Positions 16,919 through 23,870 of a DNA stretch of 33,509 bases are shown here, piece after piece. A program made the translations under genes and the position numbers. Origin of the DNA: JAHJRJ01 sp037443685 (GTDB taxonomy: Bacteria; Bacteroidota; Ignavibacteria; UBA10030; BY39); assembly GCA_037443685.1 (NCBI GenBank), contig JBBINX010000014.1, positions 1 through 33,509 of the forward strand, given 5' to 3'. Positions within the stretch are counted from its first letter, which is position 1. Each line of letters begins with the position of its first letter. The notes under the pieces are model-generated. The model was not told the origin of the DNA. It saw only the letters and a program-made list of their open reading frames with translations, and searched no databases.

Positions 16919-17488
16919 ATGGAACCCGAAAAAGTACAAGTCGATATTATTGGTCTTACAACAAGCCCCTCGAGCGGCGGTGCTTATGCTCTATTGTTGA
17001 AAGAAGTTGACGGAAATCGCCAGCTACCGATTATTATTGGAGCATTCGAAGCACAATCTATTGCTCTAGAGATGGAAGGGATAAAACCACCTCGCCCGTT
17101 AACGCACGACCTGTTGAAAAATATTATAGATTCATTAGGTTATGAAATCATTGAAGTAACAATAAGTGATCTGAGAGAAGGTACCTTTTTCGCGACAATT
17201 TTACTCGACAGTCAACAAATAGATTCAAGACCCAGCGACGCAATCGCTTTGGCAGTCCGATGTGGAATAGCGATATACGTTTCTGAAAAAGTTATGCAGG
17301 AAGCAGCTTTTATTCCCGAATCTGAATTTGAAAACACACCCCTATCTACATTCGAAAAAATGCCTCAAGAAAAAGGTAAACGACTAGAAAACCTTCGGTT
17401 ACGACTTAAAGAAACAATCGAACGGGAAGATTATGAGGCGGCTGCAAAATTACGGGACGAAATCAGAAAGCTTGAAACTAGCGATTAA
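16919..17488 (+). CDS. Bifunctional nuclease (BFN/DUF151) domain protein with UVR motif
   Basis: 189 residues. The BFN/DUF151 domain covers about residues 5-135 with LPIIIGAFEAQSIALEMEG, RPLTHDLLKNII and RPSDAIALAVRCG. A short UVR-type helical hairpin (LKETIEREDYEAAAKLRDEIRKLE) ends the protein, as in UvrB/UvrC-interacting proteins. This two-domain layout is common in the Bacteroidota group. BFN proteins have reported DNase/RNase activity in plants; the bacterial role is not settled. It starts 19 nt after etfA, so it is probably co-transcribed. Confidence 0.88.
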   Translation: MEPEKVQVDIIGLTTSPSSGGAYALLLKEVDGNRQLPIIIGAFEAQSIALEMEGIKPPRPLTHDLLKNIIDSLGYEIIEVTISDLREGTFFATILLDSQQIDSRPSDAIALAVRCGIAIYVSEKVMQEAAFIPESEFENTPLSTFEKMPQEKGKRLENLRLRLKETIEREDYEAAAKLRDEIRKLETSD

Positions 17489-17525
17489 CAAAAATCATAA
17501 ACATCAACAAGAAAAAAGGATAAAA

Positions 17526-18329
17526 ATGAAGTATCTGATTCCTAATAGGTTATTACGTTCTTTTTTAAGTATTCTATCGTTTGTACTTATCCTGTCTCTC
17601 AATACTTATCCCCAAGAACTCGGTCAAAAAGTTACAACTCTTCTAACAGATGGTGACATTTTCTCTGAAGAAAAATTTGAGAACGCAAAAGCTTTGGAAA
17701 AATATTTAGAAGTTCTAAATTTAGACCCCAAAAATTATGAAGCGCTGTGGAAAGTAAGTCGTTCCTTTGTAGACATCGGTGAACACTTACCTACTGCGAC
17801 CGACGCTGAGAAAATTAAGCAGGAACAAATATATAAAAAAGCGTATGCATATGCCGATAGCGCAGTAACAGTGAATCCTAATGGATCAATGGGATATACG
17901 CGGCGGGGGATAGCAAACGGACGAATTGCACTTTTCAAAGGTATCTGGGATAACATTGGACTTGTTAAACAAACAAAAGCCGATTTGGAAAAAGCAATTA
18001 TGCTCGACCCCAATAACGCAACTGCATACTATGTTTTGGGACGCACACATGCGAAGGTGAGTGAAAAAAGTAAAATAGTTCGTTGGCCCTTAGGACTAGG
18101 TTGGGCAAACCAAGAAGATGCGATAAAAAATTACGAGAAATCAATTTCTTTACGGCCCGATTTTATTATGTACAGATTAGATGCTTCAAGATCTTATGTC
18201 GAGATAAAAAATTATTCCAAAGCTTTAGAACATTTAAAAATTATAGAAACATTGCCGACAAAAGATGAAGATGATGACAAATTTCGGACAGAAGCAAAAA
18301 CTTTGCTGGATAGTATAAATAAAAAGTAA
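17526..18329 (+). CDS. Exported TPR-repeat protein
   Basis: 267 residues starting at the ATG at 17526, chosen because AAGGA lies shortly before it and a signal peptide follows at once (NRLLRSFLSILSFVLILSL). The longer frame from 17433 would overlap the preceding gene and lack a signal. Several tetratricopeptide-like helix pairs are visible: ALEKYLEVLNLDPKNYEAL, ADSAVTVNPNGSMGYTRRG, LEKAIMLDPNNATAYYVLG and YEKSISLRPDFIMYRLDAS. Such proteins act as periplasmic scaffolds; the partner is unknown. It ends before an interspersed palindromic repeat. Confidence 0.75.
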   Translation: MKYLIPNRLLRSFLSILSFVLILSLNTYPQELGQKVTTLLTDGDIFSEEKFENAKALEKYLEVLNLDPKNYEALWKVSRSFVDIGEHLPTATDAEKIKQEQIYKKAYAYADSAVTVNPNGSMGYTRRGIANGRIALFKGIWDNIGLVKQTKADLEKAIMLDPNNATAYYVLGRTHAKVSEKSKIVRWPLGLGWANQEDAIKNYEKSISLRPDFIMYRLDASRSYVEIKNYSKALEHLKIIETLPTKDEDDDKFRTEAKTLLDSINKK

Positions 18330-18359
18330 GGGACGTGTTCCCAAGTGGATGAAAATATC

Positions 18360-18486
18360 TTTGCGAGGAGCGAAATGGCGAAGCCTACCCAATTCTTCTG
18401 TAGCAAATTAGGCAGGGGGGCAATCTCGTATTTTGATTTCGAGAATGAGATTGCTCCTTCCAACTAAAGTTGGCAGAAGCAATGAC
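18360..18486. repeat. Palindromic interspersed repeat (REP/MITE-like), degenerate copy
   Basis: The segment begins TTTGCGAGGAGCGAAATGGC, has inverted arms GCAATCTC (18420-18427) and GAGATTGC (18447-18454), a small hairpin CCAACT-AA-AGTTGG (18460-18473), and ends GCAATGAC (18479-18486). From memory, this is the layout of a widespread repeat that reads 'ttgcgaggagcgaagcgacgaagcaatctc...gagattgct...gcaatgac' in many environmental bacterial genomes. It lies between convergent genes and has no coding content. Other copies are not visible in this window, so its repeat status rests on recall. Confidence 0.5.
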
Positions 18487-18531
18487 TCTTCAACAGGCTC
18501 GTTCATATCTCAGATATCTTGGGTATTATTT

Positions 18532-19488
18532 CTAAAACGGAAATTGATGTTCGTACCAATCCTTTGTTACATCCAACCAGAAAAATAAGCCGCGCCATTT
18601 TCCGTAATGGTTATAAAACTTTTCAATCGATTTATCTGAAACCGTCCTTCCGCCTTTATGTAGCTTGTAAAACTTCGTTCTGCACCAACTATCAATCGCC
18701 AAAAAATCGTAATGACCTAAAAGTTTTAAAAGATTTCCAGCAGCGTAAGGACCAACTCCTTTTATCTGGCTTACTTTTCTAAAAAGTTCATCTGTCGTCA
18801 ATTCTGGCTGTTTCCACGACTCGATATCCAATTCGCCCGAATCAATTCGATTTGCAAGTTCGAGCAAATATGGTGCACGGTAACCAGCTCGAATCTCTTT
18901 TCTTAAATATTCCTCATCGACCGAAGCAATCGCTCGTGGCGCAGGAAATGTATAAACTCTTGAATCGGCTCCGTTTCTCTTTAAAACTGAAAATTTTTTT
19001 CCTAATTTTAAAGTCAAATTATTTACTATTAATTCCGTCAAAGCCCAACTACAATTTGTTGTGCAAATCATTTTTACAACATCTTCGAAAACAGTCGGAC
19101 TTCTGAGTAACCTACCGGCTTTGAGTTTATAAACCCATTTGAATCGATGGTCTTTTTTTGCTTCGGTATAAAATTCAGTTAAATCCTCCTCGAGGCGAAA
19201 TACTCTTGCAACCTGATTTATTAAATCAAATTTTTCGTATTGATGTAACTCGTATTCTGTTTGATATTCAACTTTGATGTTTCCCTCTTTCGTATCGCTC
19301 AAATAACAATAAACAGGCTTGCCTCTGCGGGTAGTAAACGATCTTTCAAGAAATAATTTTTCTTTATCAACGACAAACGGTTTTAGAGCACACCAACCGT
19401 GACTGTAAACAGTTCGCCAAAAATTAAAATTTTTTGGAGTGGAAATATAGAACTCACCGGTATTTAACGATTTAAGTTTCATGATCAT
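18532..19488 (-). CDS. HhH-GPD base-excision DNA glycosylase (AlkA/OGG-like)
   Basis: 318 residues. The C-terminal half contains the helix-hairpin-helix IKGVGPYAAGNLLKLLG and then AIDSWCR, which places the catalytic Asp of the HhH-GPD superfamily in the expected position; TTNCSWALTELIVNNL is the typical earlier helix. The N-terminal part (to about 100) is a beta-rich domain like that of AlkA/OGG proteins. It should remove damaged bases from DNA. Substrate (3-methyladenine, 8-oxoguanine or other) cannot be assigned. There is no C-terminal iron-sulfur Cys cluster. The start at 19488 overlaps the rho-like gene by 17 nt; a second ATG is 6 nt further on. Confidence 0.8.
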   Translation of the reverse strand: MIMKLKSLNTGEFYISTPKNFNFWRTVYSHGWCALKPFVVDKEKLFLERSFTTRRGKPVYCYLSDTKEGNIKVEYQTEYELHQYEKFDLINQVARVFRLEEDLTEFYTEAKKDHRFKWVYKLKAGRLLRSPTVFEDVVKMICTTNCSWALTELIVNNLTLKLGKKFSVLKRNGADSRVYTFPAPRAIASVDEEYLRKEIRAGYRAPYLLELANRIDSGELDIESWKQPELTTDELFRKVSQIKGVGPYAAGNLLKLLGHYDFLAIDSWCRTKFYKLHKGGRTVSDKSIEKFYNHYGKWRGLFFWLDVTKDWYEHQFPF

Positions 19489-20677
19489 CTAAAGTTGTTT
19501 TTGAAATTTTTGAAAGTAATTTACGGTTGGTAGAATACATATCTAAAAGTTTTATCATATGGAGCATTGCTTCCTTCGGTTTGAGATTATTTAGCATTCG
19601 CCTTAATGCGTAATGTTTTTCGGTATATCTGCCGAACAGCAGTTCCTCGCGCCGTGTCCCAGACTCCTGAATGTTAATCGCCGGAAAGATACGGTGGTTT
19701 GCCAAATCGCGATTGAGAACAAGCTCCATATTTCCGGTGCCCTTAAATTCTCGAAAAATCAACTCGTCCATCCTCGAATTTGTATCAACGAGTATCGTTG
19801 CGATGATAGTGAGAGATCCTCTGTCTTCGAGTGCTCGCGCTGATCCAAATATTTTTTTGGGTATTTCAAGTGCTCGTATATCCACACCACCTGACATTGT
19901 TCGACCGCTGCCCGGTTGAAAAGCGTTAAATGCTCTCCCCATCTTGGTTAACGAATCTATTAACAGAACTACATCCTTACCTGTTTCGACTTCCCGTTTT
20001 GCATAATCTAAAACAAGCGATGCAATTCGGACGTGGTTTTCTCTTCTGCTATCGCTTGAGCTTGCAAACACTTTGGTATTTACTGAACGAAGAAAATCTG
20101 TCACCTCTTCGGGCCTCTCATCAACCAGCAACCCTATCAATAAAATATTGGGATGGTTGGTAACGATTGATTTAGCTATTTGTTTAAGCAGAATAGTTTT
20201 TCCTGCTTTGGGTGGAGCTACAATTAAAGCTCTCTGTCCTTTACCAATAGGACAGAGTAAATCAATTATTCTTAAGGAATACTCCTTCGGGTCAGTAGTT
20301 AAAACTATTTGTTCAGATGCATCCAGCGCGGTGCCTGCTTTGAATTCCGCACACGTCAACCATTCTGCCGGAGACAAACCGTTGATTGTTAGTATTTCTG
20401 TAACCTCAAAATTTTCATTACGTTTTAACACCGCACAATTTAGTAAAACACCTTGTCGAAGTTTAAATATTTTTATTAACTTTGAGTTCACTATAGGCGA
20501 GTCGAATTCTTTTTCTAACCCAACCGAAATTTTAATTAACCTACCGAATGAGGAACTATGATTTCGTCTGTTTATATTATTTCTAACAATTTCGAGTATA
20601 CCTGTGAAATGTTTTTCAGAAGATGATTGCAGTAGATTATTCTGTGTGTTAATGTTTTTCAAATTTGGTAGATTCAA
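19472..20677 (-). CDS. rho: Divergent, N-terminally short transcription termination factor Rho
   Basis: 401 residues; canonical Rho is about 420 or, in Bacteroidota, far longer. The RecA-like motor is well kept: CPIGKGQRALIVAPPKAGKT (Walker A 155-161), LLVDERPEEVTDF (186 onward), the Q-loop region GRTMSGG (258-264) and EFKGTGNMEL (310 onward). Missing is the N-terminal helical subdomain before the OB-fold, and the RNA-binding and catalytic regions have unusual forms: ASSSDSR where Rho normally has STFDEP, and DSLTKMGRAF where it has DSITRLARAY. The likely start is a TTG at 20675-20677, one codon after an in-frame TAA, with no Shine-Dalgarno. It begins 12 nt after the SRP RNA, so it is probably on the same transcript. 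It may be a second Rho with a special role. Confidence 0.85.
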   Translation of the reverse strand: MNLPNLKNINTQNNLLQSSSEKHFTGILEIVRNNINRRNHSSSFGRLIKISVGLEKEFDSPIVNSKLIKIFKLRQGVLLNCAVLKRNENFEVTEILTINGLSPAEWLTCAEFKAGTALDASEQIVLTTDPKEYSLRIIDLLCPIGKGQRALIVAPPKAGKTILLKQIAKSIVTNHPNILLIGLLVDERPEEVTDFLRSVNTKVFASSSDSRRENHVRIASLVLDYAKREVETGKDVVLLIDSLTKMGRAFNAFQPGSGRTMSGGVDIRALEIPKKIFGSARALEDRGSLTIIATILVDTNSRMDELIFREFKGTGNMELVLNRDLANHRIFPAINIQESGTRREELLFGRYTEKHYALRRMLNNLKPKEAMLHMIKLLDMYSTNRKLLSKISKTTLDDHET

Positions 20678-20689
20678 TTCTTAAAATAA

Positions 20690-20790
20690 GGAGGTCAAGC
20701 TACCCTGTGTCACACTTTGGGTAACTGACCGCTGCTTCCTTCCGGACCTGACGGGGTTGGGCTACTTACGGTTGCACAGGACTTGACCTC
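20690..20790 (-). ncRNA. ffs: Bacterial small signal recognition particle RNA (4.5S-type)
   Basis: Read on the minus strand, the RNA begins GAGGTCAAGTCCTGTGCAAC and ends with the complementary CTTGACCTCC. The apical part contains GGTCCGGAAGGAAGCAGC, the universally conserved Ffh-binding loop with its GGAA tetraloop. The length, about 101 nt, is that of the Alu-less bacterial form. It binds Ffh and directs ribosomes making membrane proteins to FtsY. Its 5' end lies 2 nt after a tRNA, so its 5' end is probably produced by tRNA 3' processing. End positions are good to a few bases. Confidence 0.95.
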
Positions 20791-20792
20791 TG

Positions 20793-20865
20793 TGGAGCTG
20801 AAGGGATTCGAACCCTCGGCCTCCTCGTTGCGAACGAGGCGCTCTCCCAGCTGAGCTACAGCCCC
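20793..20865 (-). tRNA. tRNA-Ala (anticodon CGC)
   Basis: On the minus strand the 73-nt cloverleaf starts GGGGCTGTAGCTCAGCTGGG. The anticodon stem CCTCG/CGAGG closes the loop TTCGCAA, giving anticodon CGC (reads GCG, Ala). The T-arm is GAGGG-TTCGAAT-CCCTT. The acceptor stem GGGGCTG/CAGCTCC has the G3-U70 wobble pair that identifies alanine tRNA. CCA is not encoded. The SRP RNA follows on the same strand after 2 nt. Confidence 0.95.
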
Positions 20866-20892
20866 TTTATGTTTGATCTTAGCTTAATTGCT

Positions 20893-20929
20893 GAGTCCTA
20901 TCCCAAATGCTTTCGGGATAACCGGATTC
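20893..20929. repeat. Imperfect inverted repeat in the gap between tRNA-Ala and the BMC operon
   Basis: GAGTCC-TATCCC (20893-20904) pairs with GGGATA (20915-20920) and, after an ACC bulge, GGATTC (20924-20929). A second small hairpin CTCTAT/ATAGAG lies at 20929-20946. The 311-bp gap 20866-21176 holds these hairpins, whatever promoter drives the tRNA on the minus strand (not identified), and the BMC promoter. No convincing gene is present. Confidence 0.35.
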
Positions 20930-21093
20930 TCTATTCAATGTATAGAGTAACTTCGCTCGCTTTGCGGGACCGGAAAGCTAAGTTCGCTTGGAAGCAATAT
21001 GTTAAGGCTCAATACGAAAAAAATATACTGAAATTGGGATTTATTTCCAAGGATTAATACAAAAAAGTTTTTCGCAAAATAAAAACAGATATA

Positions 21094-21122
21094 TTGACAT
21101 TCTGCTCCCGATTATGTATATT
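21094..21122 (+). promoter_or_regulatory. Sigma70-type promoter of the BMC shell operon
   Basis: A consensus TTGACA (21094-21099) and TATATT (21117-21122) lie exactly 17 bp apart. A start site near 21129 would leave a leader of about 48 nt before the ATG at 21177, which is preceded by AAGGAG (21165-21170). This is the closest match to consensus in the window and predicts strong, constitutive-type expression. Confidence 0.7.
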
Positions 21123-21176
21123 CGTTATGAATATTTCAAGTTAATAACCAGTATAAAAATATTTAAGGAGTTAAAA

Positions 21177-21473
21177 ATGGCAGATATATCCCTTGACGCA
21201 TTGGGAATGGTCGAAACTAAAGGTTTGGTCGGTTCTATCGAAGCAGCAGATGCTATGGTAAAAGCAGCCAAAGTAACATTAATCGGAAAAGAAACAATCG
21301 GCGGTGGTTACGTTACTGTAATGGTCCGCGGTGACGTAGGTGCAGTAAAAGCTGCTACCGACGCTGGTGCAGCAGCTGCTCAGCGAGTCGGGGAGCTTGT
21401 CTCTGTTCACGTAATTCCTCGTCCTCATGTCGATGTCGAATTAATTCTTCCCAAAAGACCACAGGTAAAGTAA
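21177..21473 (+). CDS. Bacterial microcompartment shell protein, BMC-H (PduA/EutM/CcmK-like)
   Basis: 98 residues, one BMC domain (Pfam PF00936 family). The sequence follows canonical BMC-H: DALGMVETKGLVGSIEAADA, KAAKVTLIGKE, GGGYVTVMVRGDVGAVKAAT and VSVHVIPRPHVDVE. Such proteins form hexamers that tile the shell facets of microcompartments; the six-fold pore loop here is TIGGGY. The start is the ATG at 21177 because AAGGAG lies 6 nt upstream; an upstream ATG at 21114 would overlap the -10 promoter element. It is followed by the second shell gene after 24 bp. Confidence 0.95.
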   Translation: MADISLDALGMVETKGLVGSIEAADAMVKAAKVTLIGKETIGGGYVTVMVRGDVGAVKAATDAGAAAAQRVGELVSVHVIPRPHVDVELILPKRPQVK

Positions 21474-21497
21474 AATTTTAGCTATTAGGGAAAAAAC

Positions 21498-22124
21498 ATG
21501 AAAATGTTAGATTTTGCATTGGGCTTAATCGAAACCCGCGGCTTGATTGGAGCAATCGAGGCAGCCGATGCTGCCACCAAAGCAGCCGAGGTAAAACTTA
21601 TAGGAAAAGAAAAGGTAAAAGGCGGCTTAGTTACCATCAAGTTCATCGGTGATGTAGCTGCAGTGCGTGCTTCGGTGGATGCAGGAAGCACAGCAGCGGC
21701 ACGAGTCGGCGAACTGGTTTCGTCACACGTAATACCTCGACCAGTCGGTGATTTGGAAACTCTTATCTTTGAAGCACAAGTTCCACAAATAAGCAAAATT
21801 CCCGAACCCGATGTTAAACCTGTTAAACGGGGAAGAAAACCGAAAGATCAGGCATCGAAATCAAAAGTAATTACACCAGCTGAAACAGACTTGATTTCGA
21901 AAACTCAATTCGCTTTAAAAGAAGTAGAACCAACTATCCAAGAGCCGCCACCTATTCCAACGAGCGAGAAGGAGTACTTACAGCAACTACAAGCTTTGAG
22001 TGTACACGAGTTACGCCGATATGCACGCAGTGTCGAAGGATTAACAATTTTCGGTAGACAAATTTCCATGGCTAATAAGGAGAAATTAATCGTTGAATTA
22101 ATGAATGCAAAATTTCCAAAGTAA
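21498..22124 (+). CDS. BMC shell protein with AT-hook-like motif and SAP/Rho_N-like C-terminal domain
   Basis: 208 residues. Residues 3-88 are a BMC domain (FALGLIETRGLIGAIEAADA; VGELVSSHVIPRPVGDLE). An unusual extension follows: a Pro/Lys linker holding KRGRKPK (110-116), which matches the AT-hook core, then a Pro-rich stretch EPPPIPTS, then about 40 residues (164-204) with LSVHELRRYARSVEGL, GRQISMANKEKLIVELM, like SAP or Rho_N helix-turn-helix folds that bind nucleic acids. The pore loop is KVKGGL, with Lys where the partner has Gly. Comparable BMC-H proteins with a nucleic-acid-binding-like C-terminus exist (EutK). I infer a shell component that tethers DNA or RNA, or cargo; the fold of the tail is a motif judgement. 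Confidence 0.9.
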   Translation: MKMLDFALGLIETRGLIGAIEAADAATKAAEVKLIGKEKVKGGLVTIKFIGDVAAVRASVDAGSTAAARVGELVSSHVIPRPVGDLETLIFEAQVPQISKIPEPDVKPVKRGRKPKDQASKSKVITPAETDLISKTQFALKEVEPTIQEPPPIPTSEKEYLQQLQALSVHELRRYARSVEGLTIFGRQISMANKEKLIVELMNAKFPK

Positions 22125-22137
22125 ATTTTTTGTCGAA

Positions 22138-22182
22138 CAAACTCCATCTTTCAGATATATCTGGAGGGTGGAGTTTTTTTTT
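22138..22182 (+). terminator. Intrinsic terminator of the BMC shell operon
   Basis: ACTCCATCTTTCAGAT (22141-22156) pairs along its whole 16 nt with ATCTGGAGGGTGGAGT (22159-22174), including a few G-U pairs, and is followed by a run of nine T. It lies 16 nt after the stop codon. With the promoter upstream it makes the two shell genes one self-contained unit. Confidence 0.92.
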
Positions 22183-22199
22183 ATCGGTATCAAGTATAA

Positions 22200-23126
22200 A
22201 TGAAAACTAAGCGTTACCATATTATAATCGCCACAACTCTTTTTGGTATATTGATGTGGCTTTCAATAAACATGACACAAGAGTATACTGTTGCGTTACA
22301 GGTTCCTGTTATTTTAAAAAAATTTTCCGACAAGATAGCACTTAAGAATTCGATTCCTAACACATTAACATTAAAAATCAAAGGCAATGGTTGGCATTTG
22401 ACCTCGCTCTATATTTCGGGGAATATTCATTATGACGTGGATGTATCAAAAATAAAAACCAATCAAACCATCTATACATATAATTCTATTCACGAAAAAT
22501 TTTCACTCCCATCGTCTATTAGTATTCTCGATGTTCATCCCGACTCTCTCCTAATCTCTATCGAAGAATTTTCTCAAAAGAAAGTGAGAGTCGTACCACA
22601 AGTTGTATTGAGTTTTCGCGAGAGTTATGGACCAATAGGAGAAGCAATCGTTTTTCCCGATAGCATTACAGTAGGTGGAGCGCGATCAGTGGTTGATACT
22701 TTAAAATATTGGAAGACTGAGCAAATTATAATATCTGATTTACGCGAACCTGTCAATATAGATTTGAAATTGGAAAAACCACCCGAGTATATCATAAAAT
22801 TATTCCTTGATAAAATTAACTTTAAAATAGATATCCAGCCTTTTGCCGAAAAATCAATTTTAGGATTAAACGTTGAAGTAAATTACTTACCGACAAATAA
22901 AGAAGTTGTATTCATACCTCCTAAGATGGATATCATCATACGTGGATGTATCGAGAAGTTGAAAGAAATATCGAACGACAATTTTCGAGTTTATGTTGAT
23001 TTTCCAAACCTTGTTTCTGATACGGTAGAAAATATTCAACCCGAGATAAATTCACCGGAAGGCATCAAAATAGTTCGCCGAAGTCCTGAAAAATTTCAAT
23101 ACGTAATTCGTAAGCGATTACAATAA
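22200..23126 (+). CDS. YbbR-like domain protein
   Basis: 308 residues with one N-terminal transmembrane helix (YHIIIATTLFGILMWLSI) and three repeated beta-rich YbbR-type domains, e.g. VRVVPQVVLSFRESYGPIGE, DSITVGGARSVVDTLKYWKT and NYLPTNKEVVFIPPKMDIII. YbbR proteins (CdaR in Firmicutes) anchor to the membrane with domains outside the cytoplasm and regulate diadenylate cyclase; no cyclase gene is adjacent here. The start lies only 18 nt after a strong terminator, so it has either its own promoter or read-through. Confidence 0.8.
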   Translation: MKTKRYHIIIATTLFGILMWLSINMTQEYTVALQVPVILKKFSDKIALKNSIPNTLTLKIKGNGWHLTSLYISGNIHYDVDVSKIKTNQTIYTYNSIHEKFSLPSSISILDVHPDSLLISIEEFSQKKVRVVPQVVLSFRESYGPIGEAIVFPDSITVGGARSVVDTLKYWKTEQIIISDLREPVNIDLKLEKPPEYIIKLFLDKINFKIDIQPFAEKSILGLNVEVNYLPTNKEVVFIPPKMDIIIRGCIEKLKEISNDNFRVYVDFPNLVSDTVENIQPEINSPEGIKIVRRSPEKFQYVIRKRLQ

Positions 23127-23147
23127 AAATATTAAAAAAGGATATTA

Positions 23148-23870
23148 ATGAGATTAGCAATTAACATAGACCACGTCGCAACATTGCGGAACGCAAGAGG
23201 TGGCAAAGAGCCCGACCCTGTACACGCTGCACTCATCGCTGAAAAGGCCGGTGCTGAATGTATAGTTTGTCATTTGCGAGAAGACCGTCGGCATATTAAA
23301 GATAGCGATGTAATCAAATTGCGAAAATCGGTTACAACTAAGTTAGATTTAGAAATGGCAGCAACAAACGAAATCGTTAGTATTGCAAAAAAAATTAAAC
23401 CCGACTTAGCAACTCTTGTCCCCGAACGCCGTCAAGAACTGACAACAGAGGGTGGACTTGACGTAGTAAAATTCAGACCATCTTTGTCAAAAGCAATCAA
23501 GCAGTTACAAGATAGCGGTATTTCCGTTAGCTTATTCATCGACCCCGTCCGAGAACAAGTAGAAGCGGCTAAAGAAATACACGCTGACATGATAGAAATC
23601 CACACAGGTGAATATGCAGAAGTTGTTACGGCAGCGAAAATAAATTTTCACTTAAAGAAAATCGTAGAAGCTGCAAAGTTAGGAAAACAGTTAAACATGG
23701 GGGTTAACGCTGGCCACGGTTTAGATTTTAAAAATATATCTCGAATTGCTAATATTAAAGAAATAGACGAAGTAAGTATCGGATATGCGATAATAATGAG
23801 AGCTTTATTTATTGGGTTAGAAAATGCCGTCGACGAAATGAAAAAAATAATTAATTTGATAGAGTGTTGA
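23148..23870 (+). CDS. pdxJ: Pyridoxine 5'-phosphate synthase
   Basis: 240 residues, typical of PdxJ, which condenses 1-deoxyxylulose 5-phosphate with 3-amino-2-oxopropyl phosphate to give pyridoxine 5'-phosphate. INIDHVATLRNARGG (about 4-18), EPDPVHAALIAEKAG, CHLREDRRHIKDSDV, and the NAGHGLDFKNI phosphate-binding motif are all present. The DXP-dependent vitamin B6 route is therefore expected in the host. It lies between ybbR and the VTT protein; its stop overlaps the GTG start of the latter. Confidence 0.95.
   Translation: MRLAINIDHVATLRNARGGKEPDPVHAALIAEKAGAECIVCHLREDRRHIKDSDVIKLRKSVTTKLDLEMAATNEIVSIAKKIKPDLATLVPERRQELTTEGGLDVVKFRPSLSKAIKQLQDSGISVSLFIDPVREQVEAAKEIHADMIEIHTGEYAEVVTAAKINFHLKKIVEAAKLGKQLNMGVNAGHGLDFKNISRIANIKEIDEVSIGYAIIMRALFIGLENAVDEMKKIINLIEC

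Noticed and set aside
20073..20561. 162-codon plus-strand ORF inside the rho-like gene
   Set aside because: Antisense to conserved Rho motifs; no start signal or family match.
20869..21057. 62-codon ORF on the plus strand between tRNA-Ala and the BMC operon
   Set aside because: It is made of hairpin-rich DNA, has no ribosome site, resembles no family and has no regular protein composition.
21114..21176. Upstream ATG extending the first shell protein by 21 residues
   Set aside because: It overlaps the -10 promoter element and lacks a Shine-Dalgarno; the ATG at 21177 has AAGGAG and gives the canonical BMC N-terminus.
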